Below are positions 43,062 to 51,927 of a stretch of DNA of 64,000 nucleotides, piece by piece. This DNA is from Streptomyces sp. NBC_00490 (lineage in GTDB: Bacteria > Actinomycetota > Actinomycetes > Streptomycetales > Streptomycetaceae). Every line of letters begins with the position of its first letter. The first letter of the stretch is position 1. The position numbers were made by a program, and so were the translations under genes. Where the stretch lies: contig NZ_CP107869.1 in assembly GCF_036013645.1 (NCBI RefSeq), positions 9,300,001 through 9,364,000 on the forward strand, written 5' to 3'. A model generated the notes under the pieces. The model saw only the letters and a program-made list of their open reading frames with translations. It did not search any database and was not told the DNA's origin.

Positions 43062-43769
43062 ATGGTTACCGAGGTCAGCAGCACAGAGACCGTCGTACGA
43101 CTCGACGGTGTGCGCAAGGAGTACGGCGGGACGACGGCACTGGACGGGCTGTCGCTGGAGATACGGGCGGGGGAGGCCGTCGCGGTGATGGGGCCCTCGG
43201 GGTGCGGCAAGTCCACCCTGCTCAACATGATCGCCGGTCTCGACCGGCCGACCGGCGGCACGGTCGTCGTCCACGGGGAGAACGTGGGGGAGTTGAGCGA
43301 GAAGGGGCTCGCCCTGTACCGGCGCCGCCGTATCGGCATGATCTTCCAGTTCTTCAACCTGATCGACGACCTGTCGGCCCTCGACAACGTCGCCCTGGCC
43401 GCCCAGCTGACCGGCACCCCGGCCCGGCAGGCCCGCCGCCGCGCGCTGGAACTCTTCGACGAACTCGGCATCGCCGACCGCCGCAACGCCTACCCGGCGG
43501 TCCTCAGCGGCGGCGAGCGCCAACGTGTGGCCGTGGCAAGGGCGTTGATGAACCGCCCCGCCCTGCTGCTCGCCGACGAGCCGACCGGCGCCCTGGACAG
43601 CCGCTCCGGGGAACAGGTGATGGACCTGCTGCTCGACCTCAACCAGATCGGCCAGACACTGATCCTGGTCACCCACGACGCCCACCTCGCCCGGCGCTGC
43701 GCCAGCAGGCTCGTGGAGGTGGCCGACGGCCGGCTCACCGGCGAGCACACCCTGGAGCCGTCCGCATGA
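43062..43769 (+). CDS. ABC-transporter ATP-binding protein (MacB/LolD type)
   Basis: This 235-residue ATPase has Walker A GPSGCGKSTLLN, Q-loop FQFFNLIDDL, signature LSGGERQRVAVARAL and Walker B LLLADEPTGALD, with the H-loop His in VTHDAHLA. The sequence is of the FtsE/LolD/BceA type that pairs with FtsX-like permeases. The ATG at 43062 (MVTEVSS) is chosen over an upstream one. Its stop overlaps the permease start. Confidence 0.92.
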   Translation: MVTEVSSTETVVRLDGVRKEYGGTTALDGLSLEIRAGEAVAVMGPSGCGKSTLLNMIAGLDRPTGGTVVVHGENVGELSEKGLALYRRRRIGMIFQFFNLIDDLSALDNVALAAQLTGTPARQARRRALELFDELGIADRRNAYPAVLSGGERQRVAVARALMNRPALLLADEPTGALDSRSGEQVMDLLLDLNQIGQTLILVTHDAHLARRCASRLVEVADGRLTGEHTLEPSA

Positions 43770-46078
43770 GGGCCGTATGGTGCGCCGCCCGCGCGGCGGT
43801 ACGGCGGCGCAGACTCCAGACCCTCGTCATCGCCCTGGTGACCCTCACCTCGACAGCGGCCATCGTGGTCGCGCTCGGTCTGGTCGAGGCTGCCTCCGCC
43901 CCGTTCGACAAGGCCTTCGACAAACAGCGCGGCCCACACGTCGTCGCCGCCTTCGACCCCGCCCGGGCGACGGACGCGCACCTCGCGCGAGCGGCCCACC
44001 GGCCGGGCGTGACGGCCGCCGCCGGACCGTTTGCCCAAGCCACGGTCGAGCTGCCGCGGGAGAGCATGAACTACGGGCTCGGCAGCGAGCTCACCGTCGT
44101 GGGCCGCGCCGACCCCGCAGGACCGGTGGACCGGCTGAACGTGTGGGCGGGCCGCTGGGCCACCGAGCCCGGCGAGATCGTCATCAACCGGGACCCGAAC
44201 TGGTCGGCGGACGACCTGGGCAAGCAGCTGAAGGTGCCCGAGGGCCCCACCCTGACCATCGTCGGGATGGCATTCGATCTCAGCCGCACCGCGCACGCCT
44301 GGGTCGCACCCGAGCAGATCGGGGCGCTGCATCCCACGGCCACCCAGATGCTGTTCCGCTTCGCCGACGCCTCCTCGGAGAACCGGCTCCGCGAGCAGCT
44401 GGCCACCGCGACCGAGGGGCTCCCGGCGGACGCGCTGACCGCCTCGCGGTCCTCTCTCACCCTCAAGGACCGGATCGGAAGTTCGGCCCGCGCCTACGCC
44501 CCCTACCTGATGGCCTTCGGCATCCTGGGCATCGTGGTGGCCGTGCTCATCGTCGCCAACGTGGTCAGCGGCGCGGTGATCTCCGGGTTCCGGCACATCG
44601 GCGTGCTCAAGGCGATCGGCTTCACGCCGGGGCAGGTCGTCGCCGTCTACCTCACGATGATCTCCGTACCCGCCGTCCTCGGCTGCGCGCTGGGCACCCT
44701 CGCGGGCAACCTGGTGGCGCGGCCCTTCTTCCAGTTCGTCTTCTCCGGGCCCGACGCCGGTGTGTTCCACGACAGCGCCTCGATCGCGCCCTGGCTGAAC
44801 GTCCTCGCCCTGCTGGGCATGCCCGCCGTCTGCGCACTCGCCGCGCTCGCCCCCGCCGTGCGGGCACACCGGCTGCCCGCGGCGCGGGCGATCAGCGCGG
44901 GCAGCGCGCCCCGCGCCGGCCGGGCCCTGCGCATCCAGCGCGGACTGGCGGGCAGCGCGCTGCCGCGCTCGGTGAGTCTGGGGCTGGGGCTGCCGTTCGC
45001 CCGGCCGGGGCGCAGCGCCCTCACGCTCGCCGCCGTCGTCCTCGGCGTGACCACCGTGACGTTCGCGACCGGCCTGGCCACCACGATGGACCGGTTCGGT
45101 CATGCGGGCCGGGACGCCTACCAGGTCACGGTCTACGTCGGCGCCTTCAAGGACGGCAAGGAGATCCGGCCCCGACACGACGATCCCGAGCTGCACTCGC
45201 TCCTGCGCGCACTGCCCGACGCCCGCGAGGTCACCGCCCGGGCGGATGTCGAGGTCCGAGCGGCGGGCTCCGGGGACACCGTGTGGCTCGAGGCCCGTCG
45301 GGGGGACCGGCCGCGCATGGACAGCGTGCTCACCGAGGGCCGGTGGACGCGGCACGCGGGCGAGATCGTCGCCGGCTCGGCCTTCCTACGAGAGAACGCT
45401 CTGCGCGTGGGCGACCGGCTGCGACTGGAGAAGGGCGGCCGGGGCGAAAGGGTGCTCGTCGTCGGGGAGTTCATGGAGAGCAACGCCCGGCTGGTCGTCG
45501 CCGACTGGGCGACCTTCACGGCCCTGGCCCCCGCGGAGAAGCCGATCGCGTACCACGTCAAGCTCCGCGAGGGCGCCGACCCGGCCGCCTACGCCCGCGC
45601 CGCGCGAGCCGCCGACGCCGGGGTCAACCCGACCGTGCGGGGCTCCAACACCGTCACCCAGACCATCATCGGCTCCGCGACGGCACTCACCCTGATGCTC
45701 GCCGTGGTCGCGTCCCTCGGCGTCTTCAACACCGTCGTCCTCAACACCCGCGACCGCCGCCGTGACCTGGGCATGCTCAAGTCCATCGGCATGACACCAC
45801 GCCAGGTCACGGTGATGACGGTGACGTCGATGGCGGTGCTCGGCGCCCTCGGCTCCCTCCTCGGGATCCCGCTCGGCATCGTGGGCCACCACCTGGTGGT
45901 ACCGCGCATGGCGGACGCGGTCGACATCACCCTGCCCTCCTACATGACGGACGTCTGGCACGCCCCGGCCCTGACCGGACTCGCCCTCGCGGGCCTCGCG
46001 ATCGCGGTCCTGGGCGCGTTCGTCCCGGCACGCCGTGCGGCACGGCTGACGATCGCGCAGGTGCTGCACAACGAGTGA
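43766..46078 (+). CDS. FtsX-like ABC-transporter permease
   Basis: This 770-residue permease has an N-terminal helix, a large extracytoplasmic domain (about residues 45-240), three helices (about 245-370), a second extracytoplasmic domain (about 430-640) and a final FtsX block with SIGMTPRQVTVMTVTSMAVL. The paired FtsX halves are typical of lipoprotein or peptide exporters. ATGA overlap with the ATPase gene shows coupling. With the divergent two-component system it forms a likely antimicrobial-peptide or envelope-stress response unit. Confidence 0.9.
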   Translation: MRAVWCAARAAVRRRRLQTLVIALVTLTSTAAIVVALGLVEAASAPFDKAFDKQRGPHVVAAFDPARATDAHLARAAHRPGVTAAAGPFAQATVELPRESMNYGLGSELTVVGRADPAGPVDRLNVWAGRWATEPGEIVINRDPNWSADDLGKQLKVPEGPTLTIVGMAFDLSRTAHAWVAPEQIGALHPTATQMLFRFADASSENRLREQLATATEGLPADALTASRSSLTLKDRIGSSARAYAPYLMAFGILGIVVAVLIVANVVSGAVISGFRHIGVLKAIGFTPGQVVAVYLTMISVPAVLGCALGTLAGNLVARPFFQFVFSGPDAGVFHDSASIAPWLNVLALLGMPAVCALAALAPAVRAHRLPAARAISAGSAPRAGRALRIQRGLAGSALPRSVSLGLGLPFARPGRSALTLAAVVLGVTTVTFATGLATTMDRFGHAGRDAYQVTVYVGAFKDGKEIRPRHDDPELHSLLRALPDAREVTARADVEVRAAGSGDTVWLEARRGDRPRMDSVLTEGRWTRHAGEIVAGSAFLRENALRVGDRLRLEKGGRGERVLVVGEFMESNARLVVADWATFTALAPAEKPIAYHVKLREGADPAAYARAARAADAGVNPTVRGSNTVTQTIIGSATALTLMLAVVASLGVFNTVVLNTRDRRRDLGMLKSIGMTPRQVTVMTVTSMAVLGALGSLLGIPLGIVGHHLVVPRMADAVDITLPSYMTDVWHAPALTGLALAGLAIAVLGAFVPARRAARLTIAQVLHNE

Positions 46079-46094
46079 GCCGGTGGCCGGCCGG

Positions 46095-46832
46095 TCACCT
46101 CGGGCGCATCAGGTCCAGGTCCGCTCCCCAGGCGTCCAGCACCGCCCCGTGCCCGGCCTGCCGGGCCGCCGACTCGACACGGGTGAAGAGACGGCGTTGC
46201 AGGGCCGCGTCGCCGGTCCGCGCGACGCGGTCCACGGCGTCGAGGAGCGGGCCGGTGTCCCAGCCGGGCAGCGGTCGGCGGGCGAGCTCCCACTCCAGGT
46301 ACTTGTTGTAGGGACGGGGGCGGCGGTCGAGGGCGAAGAGCAGTTCCAGCAGGAACCGCACGCTGTCGGCGGCGTCGAGCCGGGCGGCGAGCCCCTGGCC
46401 GTCGCGCGCGTTCTTGAGGGACCGGTAGAGGGAGTTGGCGTAGGCGTCGAGCCAACCGCGAGCGTCCCGGTACGCCTCGTCGGCGTCCAGGTGCGCCTTG
46501 GCGGCCAGGATCGCCGCGATGCCGCCGTCCAGCCGGTCGAGCACGACCTGGGCGCGGGCGAGGGCGTAGCGCTCGAAGCCGGGCATGCCGGCCGTGCGGA
46601 ACTCGGCGAGCGGAGTGACGACGAGGTCGAGCCCGGCGGTGCGGTGGCCCTGGAACCGGGCGAGGTCCGTGGTCGCGCCGTCGGCGAGAACGACGTACAG
46701 GTCGTGGTCGGAGTGGTCGGTGACCATGCCCTCATGGGCACGGGAGCCCTTGAGGACCAGGCCGACGACGGCGGGGTCGGCGAGGGCGAGCTCGACGAAG
46801 GAGTCGTAGGTGAGGGGGCGCGGAGCAGACAC
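46095..46832 (-). CDS. Nucleotidyltransferase-domain protein
   Basis: This 245-residue protein has the polymerase-beta-like nucleotidyltransferase motif KGSRAHEG...SDHDLYVVL near residues 28-48 (Gly-Ser and the Asp-x-Asp type metal pair). The C-terminal half is alpha-helical, with a NSLYRSLKNARDGQG segment similar to HEPN/aminoglycoside-adenylyltransferase-like proteins. The GTG at 46832 follows GGAGATCACCC. The substrate is unknown, and no claim of antibiotic resistance is made. It converges on the ABC operon. Confidence 0.78.
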   Translation of the reverse strand: MSAPRPLTYDSFVELALADPAVVGLVLKGSRAHEGMVTDHSDHDLYVVLADGATTDLARFQGHRTAGLDLVVTPLAEFRTAGMPGFERYALARAQVVLDRLDGGIAAILAAKAHLDADEAYRDARGWLDAYANSLYRSLKNARDGQGLAARLDAADSVRFLLELLFALDRRPRPYNKYLEWELARRPLPGWDTGPLLDAVDRVARTGDAALQRRLFTRVESAARQAGHGAVLDAWGADLDLMRPR

Positions 46833-46946
46833 GGGTGATCTCCATGAGGCCGGTGGCATGGCTGTGGGGGCGGCCCCGTGGTCGGGGCGCCCGTACCGTC
46901 CGCGGCGGCACTCGGCCGCCGCCCGGGAGATCAACGCACAGCGGGA

Positions 46947-47060
46947 CGGTATGCCCTGACCGGCTCTTCGCGCAGCCGATTTCGCGGTCGTGAAACGGAT
47001 CTGCGTGGCATCGACTCGAACGGGCACTCGTATGTCACCAACGAGTGAGGGGGCATACCG
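46947..47060. repeat. 10-bp inverted repeats bracketing the GlsB-like promoter
   Basis: CGGTATGCCC (46947-46956) and GGGCATACCG (47051-47060) are exact complements about 94 bp apart. The right copy lies just before the start codon at 47064 and covers the likely ribosome binding site (GAGGGGG). They could form a loop-forming operator pair, or pair in the mRNA to hide the site. Confidence 0.5.
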
Positions 47061-47063
47061 CTC

Positions 47064-47327
47064 ATGGAGATTTCAGGTGTCATCAGCGCGATCGTGATCG
47101 GCATAGTGATCGGTGTGCTCGGCCGGCTCGTCATTCCTGGCCGTCAGCGCATCGGTGTGCTGTGGACGATCGCGATCGGCATCGTCGCCGCGTTCATCGG
47201 AACCGGCATCGCCTCGGGCCTGGACGTCGCCGACACCGACGGCGTCGACTGGGTCGAATGGCTCATCCAGATAGCGCTCGCGGCCCTCGGTGTCGCCGCG
47301 CTCAGCAAGGTGAAGCTGCGCCGTTGA
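47064..47327 (+). CDS. GlsB/YeaQ/YmgE-family stress membrane protein
   Basis: This 87-residue protein has three predicted membrane helices. The pattern of the transglycosylase-associated (GlsB/YeaQ/YmgE) family is clear: SAIVIGIVIGVLGRLVIPGR, then IGIVAAFIGTGIASGL with its Gly-rich helix, and a last helix LIQIALAALGVAAL. Family members are general stress proteins in many actinobacteria. A strong terminator follows. Confidence 0.88.
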   Translation: MEISGVISAIVIGIVIGVLGRLVIPGRQRIGVLWTIAIGIVAAFIGTGIASGLDVADTDGVDWVEWLIQIALAALGVAALSKVKLRR

Positions 47328-47374
47328 CGGAAGGCGTCGGAAGGGCTCCGTCGACCGTCCGCCGCGCATAGAGG

Positions 47375-47402
47375 GGCCGCACCCACCGTGGGTGCGGCCT
47401 TT
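47375..47402. terminator. Terminator hairpin with short T run
   Basis: GGCCGCACCCA (47375-47385) pairs perfectly with TGGGTGCGGCC (47389-47399), followed by TTT. It ends the GlsB-like unit and also lies downstream of the convergent zinc alcohol dehydrogenase gene. Confidence 0.88.
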
Positions 47403-47432
47403 CGCGACGCCGGGATGTGCACGCCGAGCGCG

Positions 47433-48446
47433 TCATTGGTGCGGGTCGACGTGGATCTTCGGACCCGGGCCTGCGCCCGCCGGACGCTCACCGGCGAGCA
47501 CCGGGCCGACCTCGTCCAGCCCCACGGTGGCTGCGACCAGCGGTCTGGGGTCCACCGACCCCTCGGCGTAGGCCTTGATCGTGGCGTCGAGCCCCGGGGA
47601 GGCGGACAGCACGCCCACGGCCGTCACGTCCTTGAGGAGGAGCGTGCGATGGTCGAGGCGGGCCGGTTCGCCGGCCAGCCCGATGTAGACGACACGGCCC
47701 GCCGGCTCGACCAACTCCAGGGCACGGTTGGGGAGATGAGGGGCGGTCGAGGCGTCCACGACCGAGTCGAACGGCAGGTCCGGCAGGTTCCCTTCCGTCC
47801 ATACGTGCGCGAAGCCCAGGTCGCGGGCGAAGGCGAGGGAGCTGTCGGTGACCCCCATCAGGTGCACCTCGGCACCGGCGGCCCGCAGGAACATCGCGAC
47901 CAGCAGGCCGATCGTCCCCGGGCCCAGCACGAGGGCCCGGTCACCGGGACGCGGCGCGGCGGCCCGGGCGGCGCGCAGGGCGTTCCCGCCCGGCTCCACG
48001 AGCGCTCCGAGTACGGCGTCGACGGAGTCGGGCAGGGTGTGCAACGAGTTTGCGGGGACGGCGAGTTGTTCCGCCAGCGCCCCCGGCCGGGCCCCGCGGA
48101 TACCCACCTCCTGGCGCTTCTCGCAGACATGCCCGCGGCCCAGCAGACAGCGACGGCAGGTGCCGCAGCCGAGCATCGTGTCGCCCATGACCCGGCGTCC
48201 GAGCCGGCCGGGGTCGACGCCGTCGCCGAGTGCCGTGACCCGGCCGGACCACTCGTGGCCCAGGCGCATCGGGTAGGCGGCGTGTCCCTGATGGAGATAG
48301 GCCATCTCGCCGGTGAAGAACTCCACGTCGGTGCCGCACACGCCGACCCGCTCGACGTCGACGACGACCTCACCGGGTCCGGCCACCGGCGCCGGGAGGT
48401 CCTGGACCTCGTAGGTGCCGGGGCCGGTCAGTACGAAAGCGCGCAT
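47433..48446 (-). CDS. Zinc-dependent alcohol/polyol dehydrogenase
   Basis: This 337-residue medium-chain dehydrogenase keeps catalytic zinc ligands (VGVCGTD at about 36 and LGHEWSGR at about 63) and the structural-zinc four-cysteine loop CGTCRRCLLGRGHVC near 95-109. The Rossmann motif is VLGPGTIGLLVAMF. It most resembles sorbitol/threonine-type dehydrogenases. In this cluster it would oxidise a hydroxyl of the dehydrated sugar acid, as the keto-deoxy-fuconate dehydrogenase step does. It is the last gene on the minus strand. Confidence 0.85.
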   Translation of the reverse strand: MRAFVLTGPGTYEVQDLPAPVAGPGEVVVDVERVGVCGTDVEFFTGEMAYLHQGHAAYPMRLGHEWSGRVTALGDGVDPGRLGRRVMGDTMLGCGTCRRCLLGRGHVCEKRQEVGIRGARPGALAEQLAVPANSLHTLPDSVDAVLGALVEPGGNALRAARAAAPRPGDRALVLGPGTIGLLVAMFLRAAGAEVHLMGVTDSSLAFARDLGFAHVWTEGNLPDLPFDSVVDASTAPHLPNRALELVEPAGRVVYIGLAGEPARLDHRTLLLKDVTAVGVLSASPGLDATIKAYAEGSVDPRPLVAATVGLDEVGPVLAGERPAGAGPGPKIHVDPHQ

Positions 48447-48456
48447 CGAGAGCCGA

Positions 48457-49317
48457 TCACCGGGGCCCGAGCACGTGCTGGCGCTGCGTGCCGAGCTGCG
48501 TGATGCCCAGCTCCATCACGTCACCCGGCTGGAGATACACGGGCGGGGTGAGGCCCATGCCGACGCCGGGCGGGGTGCCGGTGTTGATGAGGTCGCCGGG
48601 TTCCAGCACGAGGAACTGGCTGAGGTAGTGCACGATGAAGTACGGGTCGAAGATCATCGTCTTGGTGTTGCCGGTCTGCCGCCGTACGCCGTTGACGTCC
48701 AGCCACATGTCCAGTGCGAGGACGTCGTCGATCTCGTCGGCCGTGGCCAGCCAGGGTCCCGCCGGGTTGAAGGTCTCCGCGGACTTGCCCTTGGCCCACT
48801 GCCCGCCGCGCTCCAGCTGGAAGCCGCGTTCGCTGACGTCGTTGACGACCACGTACCCGGCGATGGCGTCGCGCGCCTCCGCCACCGAATCCAGGTAACT
48901 GGTGCGCCGGCCGATCACGATGCCCAGCTCCACCTCCCAGTCGGTCTTGGTGGAACCGCGCGGGATGCGCACGTCGTCGTGGGGGCCGATCAGCGTGTTG
49001 GGCGACTTGGTGAACAGGATCGGCTCGTCGGGCACGGCCATGCCGCTCTCGGCGGCGTGGTCACGGTAGTTGAGCCCGATGCACAGGATCTGGTGCGGAC
49101 GTGCCAAGGGGGCGCCGACGCGTTCCCCGGCGAAGCGGGACACCTGGCCCGCCGCCGTCCGTTCGGCCACGACGGGACGGACGCGGTCCAGGCCGCCCGA
49201 ACCGAAGAACGCCTCGTCGAAGTCGGTGACGACGTCGGAGAGGTCGACGTACGTCTCGTCGTCGACGCGGGCGACGGGCTTCTCGGCGCCGGGGGCACCG
49301 ATGCGCATGAGGTACAC
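48457..49317 (-). CDS. Fumarylacetoacetate-hydrolase-family sugar-acid hydrolase
   Basis: This is a 286-residue FAH-superfamily enzyme. Metal ligands are seen in DWEVELGIVIGRR (Glu-x-Glu) and YVVVNDVSERGFQ (Asp), with the lid/active site region QILCIGLNYRDHAAESG. The sequence is close to 2,4-diketo-3-deoxy-L-fuconate/rhamnonate hydrolases, which split the diketo acid to pyruvate and L-lactate. The neighbouring dehydratase and dehydrogenase support that role. It is 10 bp upstream of the dehydrogenase, in the same operon. Confidence 0.85.
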   Translation of the reverse strand: MYLMRIGAPGAEKPVARVDDETYVDLSDVVTDFDEAFFGSGGLDRVRPVVAERTAAGQVSRFAGERVGAPLARPHQILCIGLNYRDHAAESGMAVPDEPILFTKSPNTLIGPHDDVRIPRGSTKTDWEVELGIVIGRRTSYLDSVAEARDAIAGYVVVNDVSERGFQLERGGQWAKGKSAETFNPAGPWLATADEIDDVLALDMWLDVNGVRRQTGNTKTMIFDPYFIVHYLSQFLVLEPGDLINTGTPPGVGMGLTPPVYLQPGDVMELGITQLGTQRQHVLGPR

Positions 49318-49345
49318 GGGGCTGTCTCCAGGGGTGAGGGGGGTT

Positions 49346-50164
49346 TCAGCCGTTCGGCTCGTTCAGCAGGGCACGGATCTCGTCGAGCGCGTCGACGAGG
49401 GAGGCGAGCGGCGTCCGGTAGGCGAGCGCGCTGATGCTCACGGCTCCGGAGGGGGTCGTCGGGGAGGTGAGATAGACCGGCAGGGCAAGGCAGTTGACCC
49501 CGGTCTCGTTCTCCTGGTCGTCGACGCCGTACCCGCGTTCCCGCGTGGCCGCGAGTTCACGGTGCAGATCGGCCGCCGCGCACAGACTCCGTGGCGTACG
49601 CCGATCCAGGCCGCCCGAGTCGGCGACCCACGCCTCGACCTCTTCCAGGGACGTCAACTCCCGCGCGAGCAGCAGCTTTCCGACGGCGGTGGTGTGGGCG
49701 GGGTTGCGCCCGCCGATCGTCGACGTGAGCCGTACGGCACCGGTGGGCGGGTCGACCTTGGCGCGGTAGACGACCTCATGGCCGTCGAGCACCGCGTAGT
49801 GCGCCGTCTCACCGAACCGGTCGGCCAGCGCGTCGAGCACGGGCCGGACCCGGACATGATCGGGCCGTGCCTCGTGGTGGGCGAACGCCATCCGCAGGAA
49901 CTCGTCCCCCAGCACATAACGGCCGCGCGCGTCCTGGTCGGCCAGCCCGGCCCGCCGCAGCGCCCCCAGCGCCCGGTGCACGGTCGGCTTGGGGCTCCCC
50001 ATCACCCGGGTCAGCTCCTCCAGCCCCACACCGCCGGGATGGCGGGCGAGCTCCTTGAGGACCGCGAGCACCCGGTCCGAACCCACGAGCCGGCCGCCGT
50101 CGACGCCGGTCGCGCCGTCCGTGCCGGGGTCTGTCGGTCCGTCGTCCGTCTGCGTAGGCTTCAT
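49346..50164 (-). CDS. IclR-family transcriptional regulator
   Basis: This 272-residue IclR regulator has the winged helix in residues 24-90 (GLEELTRVMGSPKPTVHRAL) and the GAF-like effector domain after it. An N-terminal Gly/Asp/Thr-rich extension of about 20 residues precedes it. It is divergent from the dehydratase gene and heads the minus-strand operon with the hydrolase and dehydrogenase, so it most likely controls the whole cluster. Confidence 0.88.
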   Translation of the reverse strand: MKPTQTDDGPTDPGTDGATGVDGGRLVGSDRVLAVLKELARHPGGVGLEELTRVMGSPKPTVHRALGALRRAGLADQDARGRYVLGDEFLRMAFAHHEARPDHVRVRPVLDALADRFGETAHYAVLDGHEVVYRAKVDPPTGAVRLTSTIGGRNPAHTTAVGKLLLARELTSLEEVEAWVADSGGLDRRTPRSLCAAADLHRELAATRERGYGVDDQENETGVNCLALPVYLTSPTTPSGAVSISALAYRTPLASLVDALDEIRALLNEPNG

Positions 50165-50167
50165 CGC

Positions 50168-50176
50168 GTTCCGAAC
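50168..50176. promoter_or_regulatory. Small palindrome in the IclR/dehydratase gap
   Basis: GTTCCGAAC is a perfect odd dyad in the 47-bp divergent gap. IclR sites are usually longer, so this may be half of the true operator; a CCGAC direct repeat (50182-50195) lies beside it. Evidence is weak. Confidence 0.3.
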
Positions 50177-50211
50177 AGTAGACCGACGTACCGACTATTG
50201 GAAGGGACTCC

Positions 50212-51927
50212 ATGGTGAGGCTCCGCAGCGCACAGTGGTACGCGGGTCAGGACCGCAACGGCTACATCCACCGGGCGTGGATGCGCCGGGGCGTGCCCGC
50301 CGACGCGTTCACCGGGCGCCCCCAGATCGCCATCGCCAACACCGCCTCGGACCTGACCCCCTGCAACGCCCACCTCGACGAGGTCGCCGCGTCGGTGCGC
50401 AACGGTGTCTACGAGGCGGGCGGCATCCCGCTGGATCTGCCGGTCGTGTCGCTCGGCGAGACGAACGTGCGGCCGACCGCGATGCTCTGGCGCAACATGG
50501 CCGCGATGGCCACGGAGGAGATGCTGCGGGCCAACCCCCTGGACGGCGTCGTTCTGTTGGGCGGTTGCGACAAGACGATTCCGTCGCTGCTCATGGCCGC
50601 CGCCTCGGTGGACCTGCCCGCGGTCGTGGTCCCCGGCGGCCCGATGCTCAACGGCACCTTCCGCGGCGGTCTGCTGGGCTGCGGCACCGGGGTGTGGCAG
50701 CTGTCGGAGGAGGTCCGGGCGGGCACGCTCTCCCAGGAGAAGTTCGTCCGCTCCGAGTCCTCGATGATCCGCAGCCGCGGCCACTGCAACACCATGGGCA
50801 CGGCGTCGACGATGGCGCTGGTCGCCGAGGCGCTGGGCACGGTACTGCCCGGCGTGGCCGGCACCCCGGCCCCCGACAGCCGGCTCCTGGAGGCCGCGCA
50901 CCACACCGGACGGCTGGCCGTGGACATGGTCGCCGCCGACCGGCGGCCGGGCACCTTCCTGACCAAGGCCTCCTTCCACAACGCGATCGTGGCGCTGGCC
51001 GCGGTGGGCGGCTCGACCAACGCGGTCGTCCATCTCCTCGCGATCGCGGGCCGGTTGGGCATCGACCTGACCCTCGACGACTTCGACCGCATCGGCTCGC
51101 GCGTCCCTGTTCTGGTGGACCTCCAGCCCGCCGGCCGCTTCCTCATGGAGGACCTCCACCGCGCCGGGGGACTCCTCGCGGTCCTGCGCGAAGTCCGCGA
51201 CCTGCTCGACCCCGACGCGCTGACCGTCACCGGCGAACCCCTGGTCGCCTTCCTCGACGACGCCACCGTCTGGGACGCCGACGTCATCCGCCCCCGCGCC
51301 GAACCACTTGTCGCCGAGGGCGGTATCGCCGTCCTGCGCGGCAATCTCGCTCCCGACGGTGCCCTCGTCAAACCGGCCGCCGCCTCCCCGCACCTGCTGC
51401 GCCATCGCGGCCGCGCGGTCGTCTTCGACTCCATCGAGGACTTCCACGCCCGTGTCGACGACCCCGACCTGGACGTCGACGCCGACTCCGTCCTCGTCCT
51501 GCGCGGCTGCGGACCCAAGGGCTACCCGGGCATGCCCGAGGTGTCCAACATGCCGCTGCCGAAGAAGCTCCTCGAACAGGGCGTCCGTGACATGGTCCGC
51601 GTCTGCGACGGCCGGATGAGCGGCACGGCGTACGGCACGGTCGTCCTGCACGTGGCCCCCGAAGCGGCGGCGGGCGGCCCGCTGGGGCTGGTGCGCACGG
51701 GTGACGTCATCACCCTCGATGTCGAGGCCCGCCGTATCGACGTCGACGTACCGGACGACGAACTCGCCCACCGCAAGCCCGACCAGGCCACCGTCGACGG
51801 CTTCGCCGCACCCCGACGCGGCTGGGAGCGGCTCTACGTCGACCACGTCCTGCAGGCCGACACCGGGGCCGACCTCGACTTCCTCGTGGGCTCCAGCGGG
51901 TCCGACGTCAGCCGTGAGTCACATTGA
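50212..51927 (+). CDS. IlvD/Edd-family sugar-acid dehydratase
   Basis: This 571-residue dehydratase belongs to the IlvD/Edd group with a [2Fe-2S] cluster. Cys residues expected as cluster ligands lie in TPCNAHL, GGCDKTIPSL and GHCNTMGTAS. It aligns better with sugar-acid dehydratases (arabinonate, xylonate, fuconate) than with dihydroxyacid dehydratase, given the WYAGQDRNGYIHRAWMRRG start. It would convert an aldonate to a 2-keto-3-deoxy acid for the divergent dehydrogenase and hydrolase. Its last nine bases overlap the convergent AraC gene. Confidence 0.87.
   Translation: MVRLRSAQWYAGQDRNGYIHRAWMRRGVPADAFTGRPQIAIANTASDLTPCNAHLDEVAASVRNGVYEAGGIPLDLPVVSLGETNVRPTAMLWRNMAAMATEEMLRANPLDGVVLLGGCDKTIPSLLMAAASVDLPAVVVPGGPMLNGTFRGGLLGCGTGVWQLSEEVRAGTLSQEKFVRSESSMIRSRGHCNTMGTASTMALVAEALGTVLPGVAGTPAPDSRLLEAAHHTGRLAVDMVAADRRPGTFLTKASFHNAIVALAAVGGSTNAVVHLLAIAGRLGIDLTLDDFDRIGSRVPVLVDLQPAGRFLMEDLHRAGGLLAVLREVRDLLDPDALTVTGEPLVAFLDDATVWDADVIRPRAEPLVAEGGIAVLRGNLAPDGALVKPAAASPHLLRHRGRAVVFDSIEDFHARVDDPDLDVDADSVLVLRGCGPKGYPGMPEVSNMPLPKKLLEQGVRDMVRVCDGRMSGTAYGTVVLHVAPEAAAGGPLGLVRTGDVITLDVEARRIDVDVPDDELAHRKPDQATVDGFAAPRRGWERLYVDHVLQADTGADLDFLVGSSGSDVSRESH

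Noticed and set aside
50182..50195. CCGAC direct repeat as an IclR operator
   Set aside because: Five-base repeats are common by chance here and the spacing does not match a known IclR site.
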